Source: a virus. Taken from it: a stretch of DNA of 36,418 bases. The stretch spans positions 1-36,418 of IMG/VR virus record IMGVR_UViG_3300042691_032500. One strand, written 5' to 3'. Below the pieces are notes generated by a model. That model had not been told where the DNA came from. It saw only the letters and a program-made list of their open reading frames with translations, and did not search any database. The translations under genes and the position numbers were made by a program. This document shows, piece by piece, positions 1-7,878 of the stretch (position 1 is its first letter; each line of letters starts with the position of its first letter).

Positions 1-117
1 GTTAAAGATCTCGCGGGCTTTTTGCGAGCGGCGGCGCAAGTCCGCATGCGCAGTATGGCAAAATGCAGGGCTTGCAGATTTAGCCTAGCGTTTGCGCATT
101 GACACCCGCCGCGCAGT
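1..117. other. Non-coding leader before the terminase genes (possible cos/packaging region)
   Basis: No long gene is seen here. It holds an inverted repeat (CTCGC then GCGAG around GGGCTTTTT, about 10-28) and two copies of the 12-mer GCGCAGTATGGC at 48-59 and 111-122, the second overlapping the first start codon. A 15-codon reading frame starts at the first copy (55) and ends at the TGA at 100-102 inside TTGACACCC. In lambda-like phages cos and terminase-binding repeats lie just upstream of the small terminase gene, so this is a plausible place for them, but no cos site can be proved from the sequence. Confidence 0.35.
99..117 (+). promoter_or_regulatory. TTGACA start-proximal motif (first of eight copies with identical spacing)
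   Basis: TTGACA begins exactly 19 nt before the start codon here and at seven other genes: hexamers start at 99, 2582, 7590, 12593, 17636, 20095, 20620 and 22579, for starts at 118, 2601, 7609, 12612, 17655, 20114, 20639 and 22598. Several read TTGACACCC. Looser copies precede 4575 (hexamer 4552), 7262 (7229), 9483 (9439) and 31330 (TTGACC, 31308). The 13-nt spacer has no Shine-Dalgarno in most cases. The hexamer resembles a -35 box, but a -35 box there would put the transcript start inside the gene. Its function is unknown; a translation-initiation element is my inference. Confidence 0.6.
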
Positions 118-804
118 ATGGCCAAAGGGTCACACGCGCTCTCCGATTTGAAGCGGGCATACTCTGCCGCGCGCGGGATTCCTCTGCGCACGGCCCAGGA
201 CCGGGCAAAGAAAAATCATCCTGACTGGCTGGCGTTCATGGCGGCCATGGGGGCAAAGGCGGCAAGGACGGAAGCTCCGACTGTTCTGGAGGCCCAGGCG
301 CTCACCGTGGTGCAAAGCAAGACCCTGCCACTGCCGCCAGCTGATCCGGACACCATGGACGGCCATATTGCCCCGCCGGCACTGTCCAAGCCTAGGGCGA
401 TGTGGACTCCAGAGGAGTATGCCGAATGCGAGGCCTGGACATCGATGGTGGAGGCGAACAAGCAGCGTGATCGGGCCATCCGCGGCAATGATGGTCCTCT
501 GGCTGTGCTTTACGTCAAGGTGGCCGGGGAGGCGTTCAAGACTTATGAGCGCGCCCGCCGCAACCGCGTCCAGGCTGAGCTGGAATCTGGCAAGCTCAGG
601 CCCATGGCTGACTGGCAGCAGGCCAAGGCCGCCGTGCAAAAAATGGCCGCGCTCTTCGAAGCGATGGACGGGGAGCTAGCTCAGGCCGCCAATCCTGAAG
701 ACCCGTCTGCGGCCATGAAGGGCATTGCCGCCTGGAAAACCCGCCGCTGGAATCCTGCTCTGACAGCGACCATGACGGAACTGACCTTGCTGCCGGCCGC
801 ATGA
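118..804 (+). CDS. Putative terminase small subunit
   Basis: A 228-aa protein directly before, and overlapping by 4 nt (ATGA), the large terminase gene. Its first 40 residues (basic, with an ARGIPLRTAQDRAKK segment) could form a helix-turn-helix that binds packaging DNA. The middle is Pro/Ala-rich and the C-terminal half is helical and charged. Small terminase subunits recognise the packaging site and regulate the large subunit's ATPase and nuclease. The assignment rests on position and general architecture, not a clear family motif. The start has TTGACA 19 nt upstream and no Shine-Dalgarno. Confidence 0.6.
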   Translation: MAKGSHALSDLKRAYSAARGIPLRTAQDRAKKNHPDWLAFMAAMGAKAARTEAPTVLEAQALTVVQSKTLPLPPADPDTMDGHIAPPALSKPRAMWTPEEYAECEAWTSMVEANKQRDRAIRGNDGPLAVLYVKVAGEAFKTYERARRNRVQAELESGKLRPMADWQQAKAAVQKMAALFEAMDGELAQAANPEDPSAAMKGIAAWKTRRWNPALTATMTELTLLPAA

Positions 805-2585
805 CAGCGCGTGATGCAGCCACCATGGCGGAGATCCTGGGCCTGTTCCACCTGGCACCTCGCACGGCCGTGGTGCCGTGGCTTGAACAGCACATCGTTT
901 TGCCTGCCAAGATGGCCCCGAATTCGGCCGGGCCGTTTCGCACAGGCCTGCGCCCCTACCAGCGGCCTATCCTCGAATGCTGGAACCCTGACAGCGGCGT
1001 GCAACACTGCGGTGTGTCGGCTGGCGTTCAGATCGCCAAGACTACAATCCTGGCCCTCGGCCTGAGCTACCGCATTTGCAATTCGCCGCTGCCGGCCTTG
1101 ATCGTCGGCAGCTCCAAGGACTGGACCAAGACGGAAATCAGCGAGAAGCGTCTGCAACCGCTGATCAACGAAAACCCCATCCTCGAAAGCAGGAAACCCG
1201 GCAATTCCGACAACTTCCGTGCCATGGCCATGGACATGGACGGCGGCATGATCAACCTGGTCGGCGGAAACTCACCCGGCGCCCTGTCGGGTGGATCCTA
1301 CGGCATCGTGGCAATCGACGAGGCGGCCAAGCTGATCCACCAGGGCAGCGACCAGGCACCGGAAGCGCACCCTTTCCACCTGGCGGCCAAACGCACGGAC
1401 GGCTTTGGCGCCATGGCCTTTCACTACCGATCGAGCACGCCGAACACCCCCAACCATCCGTTCTGGCAATACATTCTCCTCGGTGACCAGACACGCTTCT
1501 GGGTCGCCTGTCCGCACTGCAAGGGAGAGTTCTACCTGGATTTCGTCAACCGACCCGAGGACCGTGAAGAGTATGCCACCAACACCGGCATCGAGATCAG
1601 CAGCGATTACTTGTCGCTGACCTGGCAGGACGCCCGCGACGGCAAAGGGAACTGGGATGAAACCAAGGTGCGTGAGACCGTCCGCTACATCTGCCCGCAC
1701 AACGGCTGTGAGATCGACGAGACGCACAAGCAACCGATGATTGAGACATGCCAGGAGCACCGGCACAACACCCTGGCGGCCAAGTCACGGCGCAGCTTCA
1801 TCATCCCGTCGTTCTACTCTCCGACCATCAGCTTCGGCACCATGGCCTGGGCCTACCTGGAAGCCCGGCGCGATTTCTTTGGCCTGCAGGACTACTTCAA
1901 CAGCCGACTGGCCAAGCCATGGCAGCAATACGACGTGAGTCTGAAGCTTGCCGACATCGAGCGTTGCCAGCGTGACTATGTGCGCGGCACCGTGCCGTTC
2001 AAGCCGCGGCTCATGTTCCTCGCGGCAGACCCCGGCCAGCTGCTGACGCATTGGGAGGTGGTCGCCATTGATGCCAACGGCGGCCTGTGGATCATTGACT
2101 GGGGCACGGTCCTGAGCAGCAGCGAGCTGATCAATTCCGAGTTTTTGAAAGCCCGCATTTATCCCATCGCAGGCACCACCGAAAAGGCCTACCCGCTGCG
2201 CGGATTTGTGGATTCCGGATGGTTGACCGAAACACAGTTCGATGTCTGCCAGGCCAGCAACGGCTTCCTGTGGCCGACGCGAGGCTCCGACGCCAAGCAC
2301 GGCGGTGTAAGCGAGACCCGCGCCGCCAGCCGGCCAAACCTGAAACTCATCACCTATCCGGATAAACAGGCAAAAGATGAGCTTTACGACGCCAGGCTGG
2401 CCAAAGCTCGTAACGGCGGCATTCACTTCCCAGCCGATGCCGACGCCGCTCTGAAGCTCGGGCATGCAAACCAGAAGCGTGATGCCACAGGCGTCTGGGC
2501 CCGCGTGCCTGACGACCATTTTGGCGACTGCACCAAGCTGAGCATGATCGGCCTATGGTTGGCGCGGTCTGCCGGCATCCTTTGA
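801..2585 (+). CDS. Terminase large subunit, lambda GpA family
   Basis: A 594-aa DNA-packaging motor and nuclease. The ATPase domain has a degenerate Walker A loop GVQIAKT (residues 75-81), as is usual in GpA proteins, and Walker B IVAIDEA (Asp173-Glu174). A zinc-ribbon-like pair follows: C237-P-H-C240 and C298...C303. The C-terminal nuclease half contains MFLAADPGQ and GFVDSGW acidic segments and a late DHFGDC motif. In lambda GpA cuts cos and pumps DNA into the prohead through the portal. Full length for the family. The ATG at 801 overlaps the small-subunit stop, so the two are probably translationally coupled. Confidence 0.93.
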   Translation: MTARDAATMAEILGLFHLAPRTAVVPWLEQHIVLPAKMAPNSAGPFRTGLRPYQRPILECWNPDSGVQHCGVSAGVQIAKTTILALGLSYRICNSPLPALIVGSSKDWTKTEISEKRLQPLINENPILESRKPGNSDNFRAMAMDMDGGMINLVGGNSPGALSGGSYGIVAIDEAAKLIHQGSDQAPEAHPFHLAAKRTDGFGAMAFHYRSSTPNTPNHPFWQYILLGDQTRFWVACPHCKGEFYLDFVNRPEDREEYATNTGIEISSDYLSLTWQDARDGKGNWDETKVRETVRYICPHNGCEIDETHKQPMIETCQEHRHNTLAAKSRRSFIIPSFYSPTISFGTMAWAYLEARRDFFGLQDYFNSRLAKPWQQYDVSLKLADIERCQRDYVRGTVPFKPRLMFLAADPGQLLTHWEVVAIDANGGLWIIDWGTVLSSSELINSEFLKARIYPIAGTTEKAYPLRGFVDSGWLTETQFDVCQASNGFLWPTRGSDAKHGGVSETRAASRPNLKLITYPDKQAKDELYDARLAKARNGGIHFPADADAALKLGHANQKRDATGVWARVPDDHFGDCTKLSMIGLWLARSAGIL

Positions 2586-2600
2586 CACCCGCCCGAAACG

Positions 2601-2942
2601 ATGGCCGCCGATCTCCTCTCGCTCAAAAAATCCTGGCTTTTCCGCGCCCGCATGGAAAAGGGCGCCGCCAACACACAGGAGCAAATCGACTGGCTCTATG
2701 AACGCTTCAAGGAATTTGAAAACGCGGGTCCGGCTGAAGTGACGGCGACCGCCTTTTCCGGGCAATCCGCCTCGATGCAGCACCGAGGCCCCAGCCCCCA
2801 GGAAAACATGGATGCCATCCAACATGCCATTGAGGACCTTGAGGAAACGCTTGCCGGTCAGGCAGCCACCAATTTCAAAAAGCCTTTCGCGTTTCGATTC
2901 ACCCCTGCACCTGCCGACGCTCTTGACGGCCTCAACAGTTGA
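2601..2942 (+). CDS. Small protein in gpW position (putative head-completion protein)
   Basis: A 113-aa protein between terminase and portal, exactly where lambda carries W (head completion). It opens with a helical, basic segment (LLSLKKSWLFRARMEKG), then an amphipathic helix (EQIDWLYERFKEF), a Ser/Gly-rich linker and a second acidic helix. This is longer than lambda gpW (68 aa) and I see no decisive gpW signature, so the role is inferred from synteny. The ATG at 2601 is set by the TTTGACACCC element, whose TGA is also the stop codon of the terminase gene. Confidence 0.5.
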   Translation: MAADLLSLKKSWLFRARMEKGAANTQEQIDWLYERFKEFENAGPAEVTATAFSGQSASMQHRGPSPQENMDAIQHAIEDLEETLAGQAATNFKKPFAFRFTPAPADALDGLNS

Positions 2943-2950
2943 TTCATCCC

Positions 2951-4555
2951 ATGGCAAAACAACGCCGCCAGCCCGCCGCGCCATCCAAGGCCGCCGCCAT
3001 CGTCACCCCTGCCATCTCCAACGCTGGAACCCTGCCGACCGCCAACAGCGTCTATCGCGTGATGCCGACTCAGCAGCCCTGGAGTTCTCGCTCCATGGAG
3101 CTAATCATGAAGACGCGGGACCGGGTGCAGATCAGCCGCTTTCTTCAAGACGCCATCCCGCAGCTTGCTTACTGCATCCAGTCCCTGCCCCGTGAGGCCA
3201 TTGGTCGCGGCATCGGCATCAAGAGCATCTCGAAAAATCCCGAGTTTCGCAAAGCCGCCACCGCCTACTTCCGCACCTGGGCCGATTCGCAGGCCGTTGA
3301 CATTCGCAAGGGCGGCAGCTTCTACGATCTGCAGCCGCTCTGGATCAGCGCGGTGCTGGGTGATGGTGAGGCCTTCGTCCAAAAAGTTTCTGCTGATCTG
3401 CCCGAGGCCATGAAGTGGCGCTTGCAGGACAAATCCCGCCGACGCCTTCAGCTGCAGACCTTTCTGCGCGACCAGCTCACCAACGGCACGGTGACAACGG
3501 CGGAAGCGAAAACATCACGCTGGATGGACGGTCTCAAGTTCAACAACTACGATCAGCTTGAGCTGGTGCGGGTGAATCAGGATCCAGACGCCTACAACCC
3601 GAAAAACTTCACCGACCTGTCGCCCCAGGTGGTGTTTCACATCGTCCAAAAAATCCGGTTCAACCAATACCACGGCCTGCCTTGGATTTTCCGCAGCAAT
3701 GTCGATCTGCTCGACATCCTGGACCTGAAGGCCATCCGAAAACACAGCGCCAAAGTCCGGGCCGCTCTCTTGGGTGCCACGACCACCCGCGACGGCGCCA
3801 TGCCCAATTCCATGCAGCAGGTGCTGGCCGGCACGACCACTGGCACACCTGCCACCGACACCGGGCGGCGGTTTGTCGAGCTGGCGGACGGCGCGGTGAT
3901 GATCCCGCTGGCCGATGGCGAGACCATGAACTTCTTCCAGGGTGGCGAGGCGATTCCCTTCAGCACCATCCTGGAGCAAATCCTCAACCCGTTTGTCTAT
4001 GGCCTCGGCTATCCCGTGGAGTGGATTTTCGGCATGGGCAGCCTGGGCGGCACGGCCTTCCGTGGCCTGATCGAAAAGGTCAAACGCGCTCACGCCAACC
4101 TCCGGCAGATCCTTTACCCATTCCTGCAGTGGTCCTGGGAATGGGTGATTGCCGATGCCATGATGCCAGAGGGTGCCCTGTCGAAATTTGCAGGGGTCGA
4201 GGACTGGAACGACATCGACTTTGTCGCCGACCCGGATCCCAGCGTTGACCTGGGCCGCGACCATAAGGCCGACATGGAGCGCATCGACAACAACCTCATG
4301 ACCGTCGAGGACTACGTCGAAAGCCGCACCGGCGGCAGCGGTGAAGACATCCGCCGCGCCTCGATCGACGAGAAGCTCGATGACATTCAGTATGCCATCC
4401 AGCGCGGCAAGGAAAAGGGTGTGCCTGCTGCGGTGGCAGTTCTTTTGGCCATCCCCAGCCGCAAGCTGCAGGCCGCTTCTGGCATCGTTCAGCAGCTCAC
4501 GCCTGAAAGCCTGGCGGCCGATCTGGAAAATCTGAGCGCCTCGTCCGGGAATTGA
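2951..4555 (+). CDS. Portal protein, lambda gpB family
   Basis: A 534-aa portal, the dodecameric ring at the head vertex through which DNA enters and to which the tail attaches. The family core is visible: VVFHIVQKIRFNQYHGLPW, followed by a helix-rich stem region (LLDILDLKAIRKHSAKVRAA), which matches the lambda-type 'H-x-R...Q-x-R-G-x-P' portal segment. Later helices (LIEKVKRAHANLRQILYPFL) fit the wing/crown. The ATG at 2951 is preferred over the in-frame TTG at 2939, which is part of the previous stop region. It follows the leader TTCATCCC. Lies between the gpW-position gene and the head protease, as in lambda. Confidence 0.9.
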   Translation: MAKQRRQPAAPSKAAAIVTPAISNAGTLPTANSVYRVMPTQQPWSSRSMELIMKTRDRVQISRFLQDAIPQLAYCIQSLPREAIGRGIGIKSISKNPEFRKAATAYFRTWADSQAVDIRKGGSFYDLQPLWISAVLGDGEAFVQKVSADLPEAMKWRLQDKSRRRLQLQTFLRDQLTNGTVTTAEAKTSRWMDGLKFNNYDQLELVRVNQDPDAYNPKNFTDLSPQVVFHIVQKIRFNQYHGLPWIFRSNVDLLDILDLKAIRKHSAKVRAALLGATTTRDGAMPNSMQQVLAGTTTGTPATDTGRRFVELADGAVMIPLADGETMNFFQGGEAIPFSTILEQILNPFVYGLGYPVEWIFGMGSLGGTAFRGLIEKVKRAHANLRQILYPFLQWSWEWVIADAMMPEGALSKFAGVEDWNDIDFVADPDPSVDLGRDHKADMERIDNNLMTVEDYVESRTGGSGEDIRRASIDEKLDDIQYAIQRGKEKGVPAAVAVLLAIPSRKLQAASGIVQQLTPESLAADLENLSASSGN

Positions 4556-4574
4556 CATCCCCGGGCGGGTGTCC

Positions 4575-5750
4575 ATGAAACGCTGGTATCAAATCAAAAA
4601 CCTGGGCCCCGCCGTGGGCGAAATCCGCCTGCGCGGCATCATCGGTTACAGCAAGAAAGATGAGGAGGGATGGTTCGGAACGATTGAAGGCCAGGCCGGC
4701 ACCGTCAAAGAGTTCGAACAGGAGCTTTCTGAGCTGGGCCCGGTGAACAAGATCCATCTCTACATCAGCTCCGAAGGCGGCCTGGTGGCGGATGGTCTGG
4801 CCATTCACAACATCCTGAAGCGTCACCCTGCCGATGTGATCTGCTACATTGACGGTTACGCGTTCTCGATCGCCACGGTCATCGCCATGGCTGCAAAGGA
4901 AATTCACATGCCGGCCAATGCCCTCATGATGATCCACAACGCCAGCGGCTGGACGGATGGCGATTACCGGGACATGAAGCGCATGGCCGAGGCCCTGGAG
5001 GTGCACAACCGCGCCATTCGCAATGCCTATGCCGAGCACAGCGGCCGCGATGAAAAAGAGTTCATCGCTCTCATGGACGCCACCACCTACCTGGACGGCA
5101 ACGACGCCAAGCGCCTGGGCCTCGTCGATGTTGTCACGGATGAAATCGCGCTGTCGAACATGGCCATTCATCCCCGCATTCGCAACTCCGCCGAGTTCGC
5201 CAAACTGCCCACCAGCTTTGCCCGCATGTTTGACATGTCCGCCGCTTCGAAGCCTAGCGCTCAATCCCAGACCCCGCCCCACAACAAAAACGACGACGAC
5301 ACCATGAAACCTCTGATCCTCGCCCTCTGCCAGCTGCACGGCATCACCGTCACCCCGGAGATGTCCGAAGAGCAGCTCGCCGCCGCCATCTCCAATCACA
5401 AGCCGACCGCTCCGAATGCCAGGCTGGATCTGAGCGACGAAGAAACCAAGAAAATCTTCGACAAGGCCGTGGCGGATGCCGTCACCACCCAGCTCAACAC
5501 CCATGTGGCGAACGCCACCAAGGAACTCTCCGAGAAAGTCACCAACCTGGAAGGCCTGATTCGCAACGGTGCCGCTGGTGCCGCTGGTGCTGGCAAGCCT
5601 GTTGCTGGCTCCGGTAACGGAAACGGTGACGGCGCTCCCACCAAGGAGCAGCAGATCAAGGACCTGGAGACGCAGATCAGCAACTGCACCGATCCGATCC
5701 AGCGCGGCAAGCTCGTCATGGATCTCCGCAAGGCCCGCGCCGCCGCCTAA
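4575..5750 (+). CDS. ClpP-like head maturation protease with C-terminal scaffold-like region
   Basis: A 391-aa protein. Residues 1-190 are a ClpP/S14-type serine protease: the glycine-rich substrate loop ISSEGG (64-69), nucleophile Ser98 in DGYAFSIAT, general-base His121 in MMIHNAS, and a candidate catalytic Asp168 before the YLDGNDAKRLGLVD ending typical of the fold. It would process capsid and scaffold proteins during prohead maturation. After a Pro/Asn/Asp linker, residues 244-391 form a helical, Gly/Ala-rich domain that could be the scaffold, as in lambda gpC/Nu3. An in-frame GTG at 4569 is an alternative start. TTGACATCC overlaps the portal stop upstream. Confidence 0.88.
   Translation: MKRWYQIKNLGPAVGEIRLRGIIGYSKKDEEGWFGTIEGQAGTVKEFEQELSELGPVNKIHLYISSEGGLVADGLAIHNILKRHPADVICYIDGYAFSIATVIAMAAKEIHMPANALMMIHNASGWTDGDYRDMKRMAEALEVHNRAIRNAYAEHSGRDEKEFIALMDATTYLDGNDAKRLGLVDVVTDEIALSNMAIHPRIRNSAEFAKLPTSFARMFDMSAASKPSAQSQTPPHNKNDDDTMKPLILALCQLHGITVTPEMSEEQLAAAISNHKPTAPNARLDLSDEETKKIFDKAVADAVTTQLNTHVANATKELSEKVTNLEGLIRNGAAGAAGAGKPVAGSGNGNGDGAPTKEQQIKDLETQISNCTDPIQRGKLVMDLRKARAAA
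5304..5750 (+). CDS. Possible nested scaffold protein (internal start in protease gene)
   Basis: The protease frame contains an internal methionine (residue 244, ATG at 5304) preceded by GACACC, resembling the GACACC before the start at 19369. The product would be 148 aa beginning MKPLILALCQLHGITV, then an acidic helical region, a Gly/Ala/Asn linker and a charged C-terminal helix. Lambda makes its scaffold Nu3 from an internal start in gene C, and this gene has the same layout. No separate scaffold gene is present between protease and capsid. The internal initiation is inferred. Confidence 0.4.
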   Translation: MKPLILALCQLHGITVTPEMSEEQLAAAISNHKPTAPNARLDLSDEETKKIFDKAVADAVTTQLNTHVANATKELSEKVTNLEGLIRNGAAGAAGAGKPVAGSGNGNGDGAPTKEQQIKDLETQISNCTDPIQRGKLVMDLRKARAAA

Positions 5751-5797
5751 AGCATCATCCCTCATCCCTCACAGCATCTCCACCTCACGTTCAAAAA

Positions 5798-7168
5798 ATG
5801 AAACATACCTCTAAGATCCTCATGGCAGCCCTGCTGCTGGTCTCGTTCTGCGTCGGCCTGCAGTTTGCGGTCGCCGCCAGCCCGCTTGCCGGCATCCTCG
5901 CTGCCGCCGCCACTTTCGCGCTCGCCAGCCCCATGATCGTCCTGCACCCGCAGGCAGGCAGGCTGTGCGTCACTCTCACCTCCACGGAAATCCTCATGGA
6001 CGTCATCGAGGCGTTTGCGAAGAGGCTGCCCATTCTGCCTTACATTGGTGCGGACTGGCGTGCGACTCCCCTGAAGCTCAATCAGACTTACAAGGCGCAC
6101 GTTCCTTCGATCCCAGCCGTTGAGGACATCACCAATGCCAACTACGGCAACATGACTGGTCAGACGGCCCGCAGCCTGATGACGGACGTTGACGTGCTGG
6201 TGGATGCCCACAAAGGCGCTCGCATCAAGTGGCAGCACCTGTATTCCATCCAGGACAAAAAGCAGGAGTATGACAAGATCATCGGCCTTTCGGGTTACGC
6301 TCTCGCCAAGAGCGTGATTGATTCCATCATCGGCAAGATGACCACCGAAAACTTCAGCCAGCACAGCCTTTTCGCCGTGGCAGATTCTGACTGCGACATG
6401 CTGGACAATATCTGCGGTGATCTCAACACTGCTGGTGCCTTCCCTTCCGGCCGGTTTGGTGTCGTCAATACCGCCGTGGCAAATGTCCTGGCTGGCGACT
6501 CGCGCCTGACATCGGCTGACTACGCAGGCCAGCGTGTCCGTGGTGAAGGTTATCGCCGCTGGACGGACGTGAACGGGTTTGCTGAGATCATGGAGTATCC
6601 GGACCTTGCCAATACCACCTCCGGCACGGCCCTGACCAGCGTCACGGCTGCCAACTCGGGAGACCTTTTCACCAAAGCCTCTCACGGCCTTTCCACAGGC
6701 CAGACGGTTACGGCGGCCAGCTTCTCCGCTGGTTTCGCGGATGGCACCTACTATGTCATTCGTGTCAGTGCCAACACCTTCCAGCTTGCGACCAGCTATG
6801 CCAACGCCATCGCTGGCACGGCTGCAGCGGTCACTGCTGACGGCACCGGTGGTGTCATCACCCCGACTCAGACCCTGACCGGCTTCTTCGGTGACATGCG
6901 TGCCATCACCCTCCTGGGCGGTGTTCCGGATGGTATCGACACCGTCATTCCTGCCGGCATCAACGTCAACCGTGTGCAGACGGTCGAGGTGGTCACTCAT
7001 CCTGAGCTTGGCATCTCCATGGCTGCCATCACCTGGCAGGATGCTGGAACCGGTGACATCAACTGGATCCCCACACTGGTCTTCGGCACTCGCCTTGGCC
7101 GCAACGGTGCCACCAATGCGCCAGGCTCTACCCTGGATTATGCCGGTCATCGCCTGGTGAGCGCCTGA
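5798..7168 (+). CDS. Major capsid protein with signal-peptide-like N-terminus and inserted domain
   Basis: A 456-aa protein in the major-capsid position after the protease and before a strong terminator. The shell-forming part appears to start near residue 67 (MDVIEAFAKRLPILPYIGADW) and includes IPAVEDITNANYGNMTG and KGARIKWQHLYSIQDKKQEYD, typical of coat proteins. Two oddities stand out. Residues 1-45 look like a signal peptide (Lys, hydrophobic core, AVAAS) followed by a second hydrophobic stretch. Residues about 270-365 (ASHGLSTGQTV ... ANTFQLATSYANAIAG) look like a separate beta domain seen in many virion proteins, inserted into the coat fold. An HK97-type fold is inferred from context. 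Confidence 0.82.
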   Translation: MKHTSKILMAALLLVSFCVGLQFAVAASPLAGILAAAATFALASPMIVLHPQAGRLCVTLTSTEILMDVIEAFAKRLPILPYIGADWRATPLKLNQTYKAHVPSIPAVEDITNANYGNMTGQTARSLMTDVDVLVDAHKGARIKWQHLYSIQDKKQEYDKIIGLSGYALAKSVIDSIIGKMTTENFSQHSLFAVADSDCDMLDNICGDLNTAGAFPSGRFGVVNTAVANVLAGDSRLTSADYAGQRVRGEGYRRWTDVNGFAEIMEYPDLANTTSGTALTSVTAANSGDLFTKASHGLSTGQTVTAASFSAGFADGTYYVIRVSANTFQLATSYANAIAGTAAAVTADGTGGVITPTQTLTGFFGDMRAITLLGGVPDGIDTVIPAGINVNRVQTVEVVTHPELGISMAAITWQDAGTGDINWIPTLVFGTRLGRNGATNAPGSTLDYAGHRLVSA

Positions 7169-7196
7169 TCTGTCTGTTGGTTGATTGATGTTGTTC

Positions 7197-7230
7197 AGCA
7201 GCCCGCCCTGAAAAGGCGGGCTGCTTTTTT
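7197..7230 (+). terminator. Rho-independent terminator after the major capsid gene
   Basis: A perfect 11-bp stem (AGCAGCCCGCC at 7197-7207 with its complement at 7215-7225), a 7-nt loop and a six-T tract. It would limit read-through from the abundant capsid transcript. The last T residues run straight into a TTGACATCC element at 7229. Confidence 0.9.
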
Positions 7231-7261
7231 GACATCCGATCACCTGGGAACACCACACACC

Positions 7262-7498
7262 ATGGCCCGCACACGCATCATCATCGGTTTTTCCGGATCC
7301 AAAGCCAGCCCTCAGCGCTCCCTTGTCTATCTCGGAGAATCCGGTTCAGAGGCTGAGGAGGCCATGAAGCAGTGCACCAGCGCTGAGCGTTTTGAAATCT
7401 TTGAGGGCATGGGCCGCCGGAAGGCCAACCCGCGCTTTGTGCCTGGTGGCATCGAGTCCGCTCCCGAGTCCGCTGGCGCCCGCCGCCGCCGCTCCTGA
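7262..7498 (+). CDS. Small hypothetical protein between capsid and connector genes
   Basis: A 78-aa basic protein. The first 45 residues (RTRIIIGFSGSKASPQRSLVYLGESGSEAEEAMKQ) look like a folded alpha/beta segment, and the last 20 are a Pro/Gly/Arg-rich tail ending in RRRRS. I do not recognise the family. It sits between two terminators with TTGACATCC 33 nt before its ATG, so it may be a separately expressed unit. Confidence 0.6.
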   Translation: MARTRIIIGFSGSKASPQRSLVYLGESGSEAEEAMKQCTSAERFEIFEGMGRRKANPRFVPGGIESAPESAGARRRRS

Positions 7499-7546
7499 AA
7501 AATTCGCCGCCGCCTCTCGTCGGCTGAAACTGCGGCAACGCCGCAT

Positions 7547-7590
7547 GAGGGTCGCTCTCTTTGGTTGGGGGGGCGGCCCTCTCTTTTTTT
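7547..7590 (+). terminator. Probable rho-independent terminator
   Basis: A 9-bp stem (GAGGGTCGC at 7547-7555 with GCGGCCCTC at 7573-7581, one G-T pair) around a 17-nt loop, followed by T-rich 7580-7591. As at 7230, the T run merges with a TTTGACACCC element before the next start codon. Confidence 0.65.
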
Positions 7591-7608
7591 TGACACCCTG
7601 CCGCAGGC

Positions 7609-7878
7609 ATGGGTTTTGCCGTCTCAGAAATCACGCTCGATGCCGACCGCCTGGCGGGCCGCCGCCGCTTTCAGCTCCGCCGTGCTGATGGTGAGGAGCT
7701 CATCGAGATCGACATTGCCTGCCACTCCAACGTGGCCCGGCCCGATGAGCCTGCCCGCTTTGAGCCCTGCCACCATCCCCATGCCAACCAGGGCCTGACT
7801 GATCCGCTGCTCGATCTGCTCTTTACCATGCGCCAGCAGCCCTATGCCGTCGATCTGACCACCTCTCCGCGTTCATGA
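7609..7878 (+). CDS. Hypothetical head-tail connector-region protein
   Basis: An 89-aa protein with alternating hydrophobic residues early (VSEITLDADRLAGRRRFQLRR), suggesting a small beta fold, and a helical end (DPLLDLLFTMRQQPYAVDL). The family is not recognised. Position between the capsid gene and the head-tail joining gene suggests a connector or head-completion role. TTGACA lies 19 nt upstream of the ATG. The stop overlaps the next ATG (ATGA), so the two genes are coupled. Confidence 0.6.
   Translation: MGFAVSEITLDADRLAGRRRFQLRRADGEELIEIDIACHSNVARPDEPARFEPCHHPHANQGLTDPLLDLLFTMRQQPYAVDLTTSPRS

Noticed and set aside
2582-2600. TTGACA elements as ordinary sigma-70 promoters for the adjacent genes
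   Set aside because: The hexamer is only 19 nt from the start codon in eight cases, so a transcript using it as -35 would begin about 16 nt inside the gene.
5762-7258. Long minus-strand open frame opposite the capsid gene (also similar ones opposite 1785-2519, 3515-4576, 4497-5765, 10525-11472, 28275-29444 and 31093-32556)
   Set aside because: These are antisense shadows of GC-rich genes with clear motifs on the plus strand; their translations show no coherent domains.
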